Shown piece after piece: positions 1 to 6,864 of a stretch of 63,194 nt of DNA. The first letter of the stretch is position 1, and every line of letters begins with the position of its first letter. The notes beneath the pieces were generated by a model. It searched no databases, was not told the DNA's origin, and saw nothing but the letters and a program-made list of their open reading frames with translations. This DNA is from Flavobacterium cheongpyeongense. Its GTDB lineage: Bacteria > Bacteroidota > Bacteroidia > Flavobacteriales > Flavobacteriaceae. The DNA lies in contig NZ_QJHK01000026.1 of NCBI RefSeq assembly GCF_003202435.1, positions 1 through 63,194 of the forward strand, given 5' to 3'. The position numbers were made by a program, and so were the translations under genes.

Positions 1-873
1 AGTGGTGATTCTTTCACAGGAGCTTTAAGCAGAACTGCTGGAGAGAATGTGGGTGTTTACGCTATCACACAAGGTAATTTAAGTGCCGGTGGAAATTATA
101 CCATTATGTATAATGGCTCTAATTTTATTATTACAAAAGCAGATCAGGTAATTACCTGGAATGAGACTTTGGAATTAGGTTGTAATGGAGAGACTAGTAT
201 TGTTTTGAATGCTGTTGCTAATAGTGGTTTAGCAGTAAATTATACTTCTTCTAATACTAACATTGCTACTGTTTCAAATAATTCATTAATTTTTCAAAAT
301 TATGGGTCGGCGACTATAACAGCATCACAACCAGGCAACATGAATTACAACGCAGCTCCGGCTGTAGTTTTACCAGTAGTATCTAGTCAGCCTAACCTGA
401 TTAGAAAACAGTTTGAAGATGTTATCTTCTTTGACAATAGTTCTAAGAGTTTTAAATCGTATAGCTGGTATAAAAATGGGGTTTTAGTTCCGGGACAAAC
501 TTTACAATATTTCAAAGAAAGTGGTCCCTTGAATGGAACTTATTATGCAGTAGCAACAAAACTAGACGGAACATTAATTACAACCTGTACCTTGACTTTA
601 TCTCCAACAATAGAAGAAGAGTACATAAGAATTGTTCCAAACCCTGTTAGAAGTAATGCGACTTTCCAATTGATAACGAATGTTAGTTCAGGCAGATTAC
701 AAAATGCACGTGTTGAACTTTATAATTTAACAGGTAACTTGCTGACTACTATTACAAACCCAAGTCAAAATACTATTGACATGAGTGCTCCGAGCGTTGA
801 AGGAATTTATATTGTAAAAATGACCTTAGCAAATGGTAAATATTTTACAAAAAACCTTCTCGTTAAAAATTAA
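1..873 (+). CDS. T9SS type A sorting-domain surface protein, 3' part only
   Basis: The frame is open from base 1, so the gene begins before the window; only about 290 residues are visible. The first ~45 look like one MBG-type bacterial adhesin unit (a TNYTI-like core followed by FIITKADQ), followed by an Ig/Big-like stretch. The last ~80 residues form a type IX secretion C-terminal domain: IVPNPV start, a strand-rich middle, GIYIVKM and a final KNLLVKN. By family knowledge this domain directs passage through the T9SS outer-membrane translocon and is then cleaved. The likely role is a large cell-surface or secreted adhesin, inferred from domain type alone. The ligand cannot be told. Confidence 0.85.
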   Translation, partial: SGDSFTGALSRTAGENVGVYAITQGNLSAGGNYTIMYNGSNFIITKADQVITWNETLELGCNGETSIVLNAVANSGLAVNYTSSNTNIATVSNNSLIFQNYGSATITASQPGNMNYNAAPAVVLPVVSSQPNLIRKQFEDVIFFDNSSKSFKSYSWYKNGVLVPGQTLQYFKESGPLNGTYYAVATKLDGTLITTCTLTLSPTIEEEYIRIVPNPVRSNATFQLITNVSSGRLQNARVELYNLTGNLLTTITNPSQNTIDMSAPSVEGIYIVKMTLANGKYFTKNLLVKN

Positions 874-893
874 AAATAATTTACAGAATATGA

Positions 894-920
894 CATCCTC
901 ATTTTTAATGAATGAGGATG
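894..920 (+). terminator. hairpin after the surface protein gene
   Basis: A perfect 10-bp stem (CATCCTCATT, 894-903, pairing with 911-920) with a 7-nt loop lies 20 bases after the stop codon. The downstream side lacks a strong T run, so intrinsic termination is plausible but not certain. Confidence 0.5.
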
Positions 921-1039
921 GATTATTCTAATTTAAAAACAAGTATGAAATCGTCATTAACAACAAATTTGTGTGAACAAAAAGCAAGGAGTAAAAAGGC
1001 GATAACGTATAGGGACACTAAAAAATAAATTTTACATCT

Positions 1040-1873
1040 ATGAAACTCAATATTAAAAACATAATTGGAACTATAGCTTTCTTAATTTCCCAAGGAATAG
1101 CTGCACAGTTTTATGTAGGTATACAGTCGGGAATAGGAAATATTCAGAGTGATATTACTGGTATACAAACAGCTAATCGCCTTGGCGGAGCCGTAAAAGC
1201 AGGTTATATCTACTCTTTAAATACTCATTTTGGTATCGGTTCAGGGCTAGAGTTCTCACAATACAAACAAGAAGTTTCTTTGTCTCAGCCTTCTGCAACA
1301 CTCACTAGTTTTGAAGTTGATGCTTCCACTTCGGCATTTGTTTATAACGTTACAACCAACAATTATAGAGAAAAACAAACTTTACATGCTCTGCAAATCC
1401 CTCTTTTTGTCCAGTATAAAACAAATATTAATAAGGGGATTGATTTTAATTTTAGAGCCGGAGCTAAATATTTTTTACCTGTAAACTATAAAATTAAAGC
1501 AACAGCCGATTACGTAAATGGTAGCGCTTATTATCCAGATGTAAACCTGACTATTGATGATTTACCAGAATATGGTTTTGGTAGCCAGGATAATTATTCC
1601 TCATCAGGAGAGTATAAAACCAAAGGAATTATAATGAGTTCTTTTGAGTTAGGATTTACATTTGATGTAGGCAGAAAGAATTCGTTATATGCGGCAATGT
1701 TTCTGGAAAATGGATATGGTTCAATTTTAGACCAAAACAAGAATGAATCCTATATTGGTTATAACCCAACATCTGCATCTGATAGGGAAACTAATGGATT
1801 GTATAGTACGGATAAAGATGCTGAAATTAAACCTGTAGCTTTTGGTGTAACACTAGGATGGAATTTTAAATAA
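1040..1873 (+). CDS. outer membrane beta-barrel protein
   Basis: A 277-residue protein with an N-terminal signal peptide (about residues 1-22, cleavage after GIAA). The remainder is made of alternating, aromatic-rich strands with repeated glycine turns, and it ends in WNFK with a near-terminal Phe, as in small outer-membrane barrels of the PorT/OMP_b-brl type common in Bacteroidetes. It follows the surface protein gene by 166 bp behind a hairpin, so it is probably a separate transcript. Substrate or partner is unknown. Barrel fold and outer-membrane location are inferred from the signal peptide and strand pattern; no catalytic motif is seen. Confidence 0.7.
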   Translation: MKLNIKNIIGTIAFLISQGIAAQFYVGIQSGIGNIQSDITGIQTANRLGGAVKAGYIYSLNTHFGIGSGLEFSQYKQEVSLSQPSATLTSFEVDASTSAFVYNVTTNNYREKQTLHALQIPLFVQYKTNINKGIDFNFRAGAKYFLPVNYKIKATADYVNGSAYYPDVNLTIDDLPEYGFGSQDNYSSSGEYKTKGIIMSSFELGFTFDVGRKNSLYAAMFLENGYGSILDQNKNESYIGYNPTSASDRETNGLYSTDKDAEIKPVAFGVTLGWNFK

Positions 1874-1935
1874 TCTGTATAGTTTTTTTAGGACGGCACA
1901 TTATAGTTATTTTATGACGACACACCCTTGAATTT

Positions 1936-1987
1936 CATGTATAGATAAGGCATAGATAAAGCATGGATAGTGCATGAATAATACATG
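1936..1987. repeat. degenerate ~12-bp tandem repeat
   Basis: Four to five imperfect units of the form CATGgATAgata / CATagATAaag run head to tail downstream of the barrel protein gene and beyond the 3' side of the transposase gene. No function is evident. It may be slippage-derived sequence next to a gene remnant. Confidence 0.45.
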
Positions 1988-2113
1988 AAAAAAAATTGTG
2001 CTTCTCTAATTGTATTTTAAGGTTTGCCGGTAATGCTTTTTCAGCAGCAATAGTAGTATATTTATAATCCGGCTTTTGTAATTGCCCAACGAATTGTTCT
2101 ACTAAAATTTCTT
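1936..2113 (-). pseudogene. possible gene remnant (unrecognised)
   Basis: On the minus strand an open frame reads through about 35 protein-like residues (EEILVEQFVGQLQKPDYKY, then TTIAAEKALPAN) before running into the low-complexity repeat. It has no start codon: an ATG just upstream (ATGATTAAG) is separated from it by an in-frame TAA. The composition looks like the beginning of a real, once longer protein, but I do not recognise the family. It lies just beyond the 3' end of the transposase gene, so damage linked to mobile DNA is possible. The call is tentative. Confidence 0.25.
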
Positions 2114-2125
2114 CGGATTACTTAA

Positions 2126-2794
2126 TCATTTCTTATGGTTTAATTTATCATTTTCCCACACGATCGGATTTTGTATAATGTAATTCGCTATTCTTTGATA
2201 TTCAAAATCATTTCTGACAATATGGTCGTGGTAATTGGGTTGAAAAAAATGATTTTGTTTATTGTATTTTGGTATTGGTAAATGATGTTCGTCAATATAA
2301 TCATCAATTTTGGTATTTACCGCCGATTTGAATCCGGCAATAAACGATGAAATGGATTTGGGTAATCGGACAGGACGATTCGGTTTTATGGATTGCAATT
2401 GTTGAACCACACCGTTGGGGTGTAGAACCGCACGGCCGTGCGGTTCTACAACGTACCCGTGCGGTTTTACGTTGTCGCCGTGCGATTTTACATTATCAAT
2501 CAGATCGTTTGATTCATTGCCGGAATCACATATTTCCACAATCATATGTAAATGGTTAGGCATTATGATACATTCGTGCAAAAACAATTCATTACGAATT
2601 TCAAATGATTTCAAAAATTCATTTTCTACAATTTTGCCCATTTCGGATAATTGTATTTCCCCGGCGATAATATCACCCAAAACACATTCCCTGTTTTGGG
2701 TCACAATGGTAAGAAAATACAAGGCATTTGAAGAATAATCCCAATGACGTAATCGGTGTGATCCTATTCTATATTTATTCCTGAATTTAGCCAT
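2126..2794 (-). CDS. REP-associated tyrosine transposase (RAYT, Y1_Tnp/IS200-like fold)
   Basis: The 222-residue frame starts at MAKFRNKYRIG; an ATG 13 codons upstream is open but adds residues unlike the family start. The HUH motif is in MPNHLHMIVE and the likely catalytic Tyr is in NYHDHIVR near the C terminus, both hallmarks of TnpA-REP proteins that nick single-stranded DNA at palindromes. RAYTs are usually single-copy domesticated transposases without mobile ends. Between the HUH half and the Tyr half lies an unusual insertion of 7-residue repeats (DNVKSHG, DNVKPHG, YVVEPHG) encoded by a GC-rich inverted array described separately. No transposase partner gene or clear element ends are visible. 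Confidence 0.85.
   Translation of the reverse strand: MAKFRNKYRIGSHRLRHWDYSSNALYFLTIVTQNRECVLGDIIAGEIQLSEMGKIVENEFLKSFEIRNELFLHECIIMPNHLHMIVEICDSGNESNDLIDNVKSHGDNVKPHGYVVEPHGRAVLHPNGVVQQLQSIKPNRPVRLPKSISSFIAGFKSAVNTKIDDYIDEHHLPIPKYNKQNHFFQPNYHDHIVRNDFEYQRIANYIIQNPIVWENDKLNHKK
2404..2497. repeat. 21-bp-period inverted array with 30-bp perfect palindrome, inside the RAYT gene
   Basis: Three 21-bp units run 2435-2455, 2456-2476 and 2477-2497, each carrying CCGTGCGGTT or a one-base variant. To the left, GAACCRCAC blocks at 2404 and 2425 repeat the same unit in the opposite orientation, also 21 bp apart. The two orientations meet in a perfect 30-bp palindrome at 2421-2450 (centre CGCACGG/CCGTGCG). 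The block is clearly GC-richer than the surrounding gene and stays in frame, giving heptapeptide repeats. It resembles the palindromes RAYT proteins recognise, here placed within the gene itself. Confidence 0.8.
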
Positions 2795-2958
2795 TTCAAA
2801 ATGATAGTCTGCGAAAATAAATAAATTATACAAATTCTATAATCATTTATCTTACAAATCCTGATTGAAGTACTATCTAAAGTGGATTAATTGAAAGTGG
2901 AGGATTCGTAAAAAGAGTAGATAATCTGAGAAAATCTTAATCCATAAGTTTAGGAAAT

Positions 2959-2994
2959 AAAAAAACTCCAAAATCGCAAGACTTTGGAGTTTTT
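2959..2994 (-). terminator. intrinsic terminator after tRNA-Tyr
   Basis: On the minus strand AAAACTCCAAA pairs with TTTTGGAGTTTT around a 9-nt loop and ends in a T run, 10 bases past the tRNA-Tyr 3' end. Confidence 0.75.
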
Positions 2995-3003
2995 GGTACT
3001 TTG

Positions 3004-3084
3004 TGGGGAGAGCAGGATTCGAACCTGCGAAGTTCACACAGCAGATTTACAGTCTGCCCTCGTTGGCCGCTTGAGTATCTCCCC
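3004..3084 (-). tRNA. tRNA-Tyr (GTA)
   Basis: An 81-nt cloverleaf can be read on the minus strand: acceptor GGGGAGA/TCTCCCC with discriminator A, anticodon loop CTGTAAA giving GTA, a class II long variable arm, and T arm GCAGGTTCGAATCCTGC. CCA is not encoded. It is co-transcribed behind tRNA-Val from the promoter at 3280-3309. Confidence 0.95.
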
Positions 3085-3129
3085 AAATTTGAGTGTGAAT
3101 CTACAATCTTTCAACACTCTGAAAATCGT

Positions 3130-3162
3130 AAAAAAAAACTCCTCAATTTCTTAAGGAGTTTC
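3130..3162 (-). terminator. hairpin between tRNA-Val and tRNA-Tyr
   Basis: AAACTCC pairs with GGAGTTT on the minus strand, followed by about nine T residues. It could partly terminate after tRNA-Val or serve as a processing site in the two-tRNA transcript. Confidence 0.6.
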
Positions 3163-3166
3163 TTGG

Positions 3167-3241
3167 TGGGCGATGAGGGGTTCGAACCCCCGACCCCCTC
3201 GGTGTAAACGAGGTGCTCTGAACCAGCTGAGCTAATCGCCC
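3167..3241 (-). tRNA. tRNA-Val (TAC)
   Basis: A 75-nt cloverleaf: acceptor GGGCGAT/ATCGCCC with discriminator A, D arm TAGCTCAGCTGGTT, anticodon stem-loop CCTCG-TTTACAC-CGAGG giving TAC, and T arm GGGGGTTCGAACCCC. CCA is not encoded. It is the first tRNA of the pair. Confidence 0.95.
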
Positions 3242-3279
3242 TATTTTACTAGGCTGCTATCATTTTGTGATTGCGAGTG

Positions 3280-3309
3280 CAAATATACACCTAGAATTTG
3301 TATTTGCAA
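3280..3309 (-). promoter_or_regulatory. promoter for tRNA-Val/tRNA-Tyr
   Basis: On the minus strand TTG (3309-3307), exactly 19 bases, then TATATTTG (3287-3280): a full match to the Bacteroidetes primary sigma consensus TTG-N19-TAnnTTTG. It lies about 40 bases upstream of tRNA-Val. Confidence 0.8.
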
Positions 3310-3454
3310 GCCTTTTTGATAAAAAATATAAAATAAAATTCACGAATACTTTTAGAAAGCTATTATTCAGCTCTTTAAAAACGAAATAAAATTGCGCCTT
3401 GTCTTAGCATTTAGTTAAAAACGAAATCCGAAAAGCTAATTTTAATTATTCCTT

Positions 3455-3484
3455 TTGTATTCACTTACTATAGTCATACATTTG
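3455..3484 (+). promoter_or_regulatory. promoter for the ABC exporter gene
   Basis: TTG (3455-3457), 19 bases, TACATTTG (3477-3484): a full TTG-N19-TAnnTTTG match. The expected transcript start lies about 15-20 bases before the ATG at 3507, so the leader is very short. This also argues against the in-frame TTG at 3495 as the start. Confidence 0.8.
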
Positions 3485-3506
3485 CATACCTTAATTGTAT
3501 ACTCAA

Positions 3507-5297
3507 ATGGCAAGATTTCAGGAAAATGATTTACCGAAAGCTAAATTAGACGCTAACTCCCTTCAAAAAGCAATCCGAATTTTTAAATATGCTAAAAACC
3601 ACAAATGGAAATTTTTCCTCGGTCTGGTTTTTTTACTCTTAACCAGTGCTACTGCCCTCGCCTTTCCGAAATTAATGGGAATGCTGGTCGATTGTGTAAC
3701 CAATAAAGATCTCGATAAAGCAAATGAAATTGCAATCGCCCTAATGGGAATTCTGGTTTTACAGGCCATATTTTCGTTTTTCAGAATTTCTCTTTTCGTC
3801 AATTTTACTGAAAATTCTCTATCCAATATTCGGTTTGCACTGTATGAAAATCTGGTCAAACTTCCCATGTCTTTTTATGCTCAAAAACGAGTGGGAGAAT
3901 TGAACAGCCGGATCAGTGCTGATATTTCGCAATTGCAGGATACTTTTACTACAACAATAGCCGAGTTTCTTCGCCAGTTTATTTTAATTATTGGCGGGTT
4001 TGTTATTTTAGGAAATATTAGCCCAAAACTAACACTGATGATGTTGGCCATTGTTCCCGTTGTTGCTGTTGCTGCTGTTATATTTGGAAGGTTTATTCGC
4101 AAATACGGGAAAAAAACGCAGGACAAAGTAGCCGAAAGCCAGGTCATTGTGGAAGAAACGTTACAGGGAATCACCAATGTAAAAGCTTTTGCTAATGAAT
4201 GGTACGAAATTCAGCGTTATAAAAACAAAATCAAAGAAATTGTAAAAATCGCAATCAAAGGCGGTCAGTACAGAGGTTATTTTGCTTCGTTTATTATCTT
4301 ATGCCTTTTTGGATGTGTGGTTGCTGTTGTCTGGTACGGCATTACCTTAACGATAAAAGGTGAAGTTGAAGGCGTTGGTGATTTAATTTCGTTTGTACTT
4401 TATACCACATTCATTGGTGCTTCTTTTGGCGGAATAGCCGAAATGTATGCACAGATTCAAAAAGCGGTGGGAGCCACTGAACGTGTTTTTGAATTACTGG
4501 AAGAAACTCCTGAAGCGATTAATGCTAATCCAAAAGCATTTCCTATAGAAAAAATCAAAGGCAATGTAACTTTCAAAAATGTAGCTTTCAGTTATCCGTC
4601 AAGAAAAGAAGTTGAAGTTCTTAAAAATGTAAGCTTCACAGCTGGTTTTGGTCAGAAGATTGCGCTTGTAGGGCCAAGTGGCGCCGGAAAATCGACTATC
4701 TCCTCATTATTACTACGTTTCCATGATATTACTTCCGGAGAAATTTTAGTAGATGAGAAAAATATTTATGATTATGATCTGGAAAACCTTCGCGGCAATA
4801 TGAGCATCGTTCCGCAGGATGTGATTTTATTTGGAGGAACCATCCGGGAAAATATTGCCTACGGAAAACCGGATGCTTCTGATGAAGAAATAATGCTGGC
4901 AGCGAAACAAGCCAATGCACTGAACTTTGTGGAAGGCTTTCCAGAAAAATTTGAAACCCTGGTGGGTGAACGTGGTGTAAAATTATCAGGTGGTCAACGT
5001 CAGCGTATTGCAATCGCAAGGGCTTTATTAAAAAACCCAAGTATTTTAATTTTGGACGAAGCTACTTCTTCTTTAGACAGTGAAAGCGAAAAATTAGTAC
5101 AGGAAGCCTTAGAGGTTTTAATGGAAGGAAGAACTAGTATTATTATCGCGCACCGTCTTTCGACCATTAGAAACGCTGACAAAATTTTAGTTCTGGATAA
5201 TGGAAGAATCACCGAAGAAGGAACACATCAGGAGCTGATAAATCTTGAAAACGGCATTTATAAAAACCTGAGCAATCTGCAGTTTAGCAATTCTTAG
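3507..5297 (+). CDS. ABC exporter, fused membrane and ATPase domains (MsbA/ABCB-like)
   Basis: A 596-residue half-transporter, usual length for ABCB-type exporters that work as homodimers in the inner membrane. The ABC membrane domain covers roughly residues 30-310. The nucleotide-binding domain shows Walker A GPSGAGKST (about 389), signature LSGGQRQR (about 493), Walker B ILILDEATSSLD (about 513) and the switch His in IIAHRLST. ATG at 3507 is chosen over a TTG four codons upstream because of the promoter position. Substrate is not readable; lipid, drug or peptide export are family possibilities. It is single-gene, with its own promoter and terminator. Confidence 0.93.
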   Translation: MARFQENDLPKAKLDANSLQKAIRIFKYAKNHKWKFFLGLVFLLLTSATALAFPKLMGMLVDCVTNKDLDKANEIAIALMGILVLQAIFSFFRISLFVNFTENSLSNIRFALYENLVKLPMSFYAQKRVGELNSRISADISQLQDTFTTTIAEFLRQFILIIGGFVILGNISPKLTLMMLAIVPVVAVAAVIFGRFIRKYGKKTQDKVAESQVIVEETLQGITNVKAFANEWYEIQRYKNKIKEIVKIAIKGGQYRGYFASFIILCLFGCVVAVVWYGITLTIKGEVEGVGDLISFVLYTTFIGASFGGIAEMYAQIQKAVGATERVFELLEETPEAINANPKAFPIEKIKGNVTFKNVAFSYPSRKEVEVLKNVSFTAGFGQKIALVGPSGAGKSTISSLLLRFHDITSGEILVDEKNIYDYDLENLRGNMSIVPQDVILFGGTIRENIAYGKPDASDEEIMLAAKQANALNFVEGFPEKFETLVGERGVKLSGGQRQRIAIARALLKNPSILILDEATSSLDSESEKLVQEALEVLMEGRTSIIIAHRLSTIRNADKILVLDNGRITEEGTHQELINLENGIYKNLSNLQFSNS

Positions 5298-5321
5298 CAG
5301 GTTTCGAAAATCAGTAATTCA

Positions 5322-5360
5322 AATGCAACAGAACATCGACCGTTTTGTTGCATTTTTTTT
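5322..5360 (+). terminator. terminator of the ABC exporter gene
   Basis: AATGCAACA (5322-5330) pairs with TGTTGCATT (5345-5353) and runs into eight T residues, 25 bases past the stop codon. Confidence 0.85.
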
Positions 5361-5430
5361 CAGTTACACAAACGAAATATCAATAATAATGGCAAAACGG
5401 TAAAGGAAACAAAATCTTTTTTTGCCCCAA

Positions 5431-5505
5431 AAGCCCTAGCCCTGAAAGCGACATCCTTTTGTGCCGGGGTTCGGCATAAAAGATACAGCGTACAACAGGA
5501 TTAGC
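5431..5505 (+). ncRNA. structured intergenic element, copy A (possible Flavo-1-type RNA)
   Basis: The outer pairs are CTA/TAG and CCTG/CAGG (5436-5444 with 5496-5504). Conserved blocks GAAAGCGACATCCTTTT and AAAAGATACAGCG flank a hairpin ATC-TTTT-TGCCG / CGGCA-AAAA-GAT with loop GGGTT (5453-5484). Copies B and C in this window share the flanking blocks but replace the inner helix. Rfam Flavo-1 is a candidate from memory that I could not verify. It sits between the ABC exporter terminator and the efflux operon promoter. Confidence 0.6.
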
Positions 5506-5585
5506 TTTTTAAAATGATTTAAAAAAAACGATATTTCAATTAAACTTTTTTTCAAAACTTAAGTCATAAACTTTCATGTCCAAAA

Positions 5586-5607
5586 AACACTTGTACGTAC
5601 AAGTGTT
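5586..5607. promoter_or_regulatory. 22-bp perfect palindrome, probable repressor operator
   Basis: AACACTTGTAC followed by its exact reverse complement, centred between 5596 and 5597. It lies 19 bases upstream of the TTG element of the efflux operon promoter. Symmetry and size fit a dimeric TetR/AcrR-type regulator, which commonly controls RND pumps; no such regulator gene is in the window. The remaining spacer 5361-5698 apart from this, copy A and the promoter shows nothing else I recognise. Confidence 0.65.
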
Positions 5608-5626
5608 AAATAAACAGTAAGCCCTT

Positions 5627-5654
5627 TTGTTTTGCTACCAAAAAACTAAATTTG
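5627..5654 (+). promoter_or_regulatory. promoter for the RND efflux operon
   Basis: TTG (5627-5629), 17 bases, TAAATTTG (5647-5654). The spacing is slightly shorter than the favoured 19 but within the range seen for flavobacterial promoters. The start codon follows 44 bases later. Confidence 0.6.
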
Positions 5655-5698
5655 TAATTTCCAATTCAATACCTAAAACATATTTACCATAAATTTTC

Positions 5699-6757
5699 AT
5701 GAAAGTAAAAAATCTAATTTACGCCTTTATAATTATAGTCCTGGGAGGATTTATCGCCTACCGTGTGATCTCTAACAAAAAGAAAAACGACGAATCTAAA
5801 AAATTTGGGGATAAAGACAAACCAACAACCGTTACCGGAGTCGTAGTTAAAACCTCTATTTTTGATAATACTTTATCTTTATCAGGATCTATCGAAGCGA
5901 ATGAGCAGGTAGAAATTCACAGTGAAATTTCTGGAATTGTTGAAGGCATTTATTTTACCGAAGGTAGTTATGTAACCAAAGGTCAGGTTCTTTTTAAGGT
6001 AAATGATACTGAGTTGCGTGCACAACTCAGACAGGCTCAGACAAAAGAAGGTCTGGCGGGTGAAAATAAAAGAAGAGCCAAATTATTATTAGAAAAAGAA
6101 GCTATCAGCCAGGAAGAATTTGATGTTGCCAACGCCGATTATGCTTCCGCAAAAGCGCAGACCCAGTTAATCAGGGCTCAAATTGCCAAAACTGCTGTTA
6201 AAGCGCCTTTTTCAGGAAAAATAGGTTTACGTTCAATTTCTCCTGGAACTTATATAACTCCTACAGTTTTAGTAGCAAAACTGGTCAATACCGGCAAATT
6301 AAAAATTACCTTTTCTATTCCTGAAAAATATGCTGCTCAGGTTACATCAGGTTCTGTTATTGATTTTACAGTTTCAGGATCAGATAAAATTTATAAAGCA
6401 AAAATATATGCAATCGAACCAGAAGTAGAAGTGGCAACCCGTACTTTGAAAATACGTGCCATTGCAGAGAATACTGATGGTAAACTGTTCCCGGGAACAT
6501 TTGCAGACGTAAAATTACCTTTAAATATCATTAAGGATGCAATCCTAATTCCTTCGGAAGCTATAGTTCCAATTCAGGATGGCAAAAAAGTTTATATTGC
6601 CAATATGGGCAAAGCCAAAGAAATTAAAGTGGATGCAACTACCAGAACAGATGCTTCAGTTTTAATTTTATCCGGATTAAAAGCAGGCGACACTTTAATC
6701 ACAAGTGGTGTTATGTCCTTAAAAGATGAAGCTCCGATAAAAGTTAAAGTTAAGTAA
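5699..6757 (+). CDS. RND efflux periplasmic adaptor (HlyD/AcrA family)
   Basis: This 352-residue membrane fusion protein links the inner-membrane pump to the outer-membrane channel. The N-terminal membrane anchor is about residues 5-23 (IYAFIIIVLGGFIAYRVI). A lipoyl half-motif follows (GSIEANEQVEIHSEISG), then a coiled-coil hairpin near 105-150, the second lipoyl half (VKAPFSGKIGLRSISPG), a beta-barrel domain and the membrane-proximal domain. It is the first gene of a three-gene pump operon, with the RND gene 107 bp downstream. It is probably controlled through the palindrome at 5586-5607. Anchoring by an uncleaved helix rather than a lipobox is what the sequence shows. Confidence 0.93.
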   Translation: MKVKNLIYAFIIIVLGGFIAYRVISNKKKNDESKKFGDKDKPTTVTGVVVKTSIFDNTLSLSGSIEANEQVEIHSEISGIVEGIYFTEGSYVTKGQVLFKVNDTELRAQLRQAQTKEGLAGENKRRAKLLLEKEAISQEEFDVANADYASAKAQTQLIRAQIAKTAVKAPFSGKIGLRSISPGTYITPTVLVAKLVNTGKLKITFSIPEKYAAQVTSGSVIDFTVSGSDKIYKAKIYAIEPEVEVATRTLKIRAIAENTDGKLFPGTFADVKLPLNIIKDAILIPSEAIVPIQDGKKVYIANMGKAKEIKVDATTRTDASVLILSGLKAGDTLITSGVMSLKDEAPIKVKVK

Positions 6758-6762
6758 TTTTA

Positions 6763-6845
6763 AGTTATGAGTTTGGAGTTATAAGTTTTGAAATTGATAT
6801 TATCATTTCAGGACTAATAATTCGTAATTCATAATTCATAACTAA
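6763..6845. repeat. 7-bp-period repeats between adaptor and pump genes
   Basis: Four heptamers AGTTATG/AGTTTGG/AGTTATA/AGTTTTG (6763-6790) are followed by TAATTCG/TAATTCA/TAATTCA/TAACTAA (6818-6845). The second set is roughly the inverse of the first (GTTATGA pairs with TCATAAC), so the operon spacer could fold into a long imperfect hairpin. Confidence 0.6.
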
Positions 6846-6864
6846 TATTTTATAATTCAACAAA

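Noticed and set aside
945..1028. 27-codon open frame (MKSSLTTNLCEQ...) before the barrel protein gene
   Set aside because: Short, no conserved look, no promoter; probably chance in spacer.
2404..2497. CRISPR array
   Set aside because: Units are contiguous 21-mers without spacers and lie in a coding frame; no cas genes anywhere in the window.
2347..2738. Plus-strand frames overlapping the RAYT gene
   Set aside because: Shadows created by the GC-rich palindromic array, which is open on both strands; the minus strand has the HUH and Tyr motifs.
2126..2833. Complete insertion sequence
   Set aside because: No terminal repeats, target duplications or second gene; fits a domesticated RAYT better.
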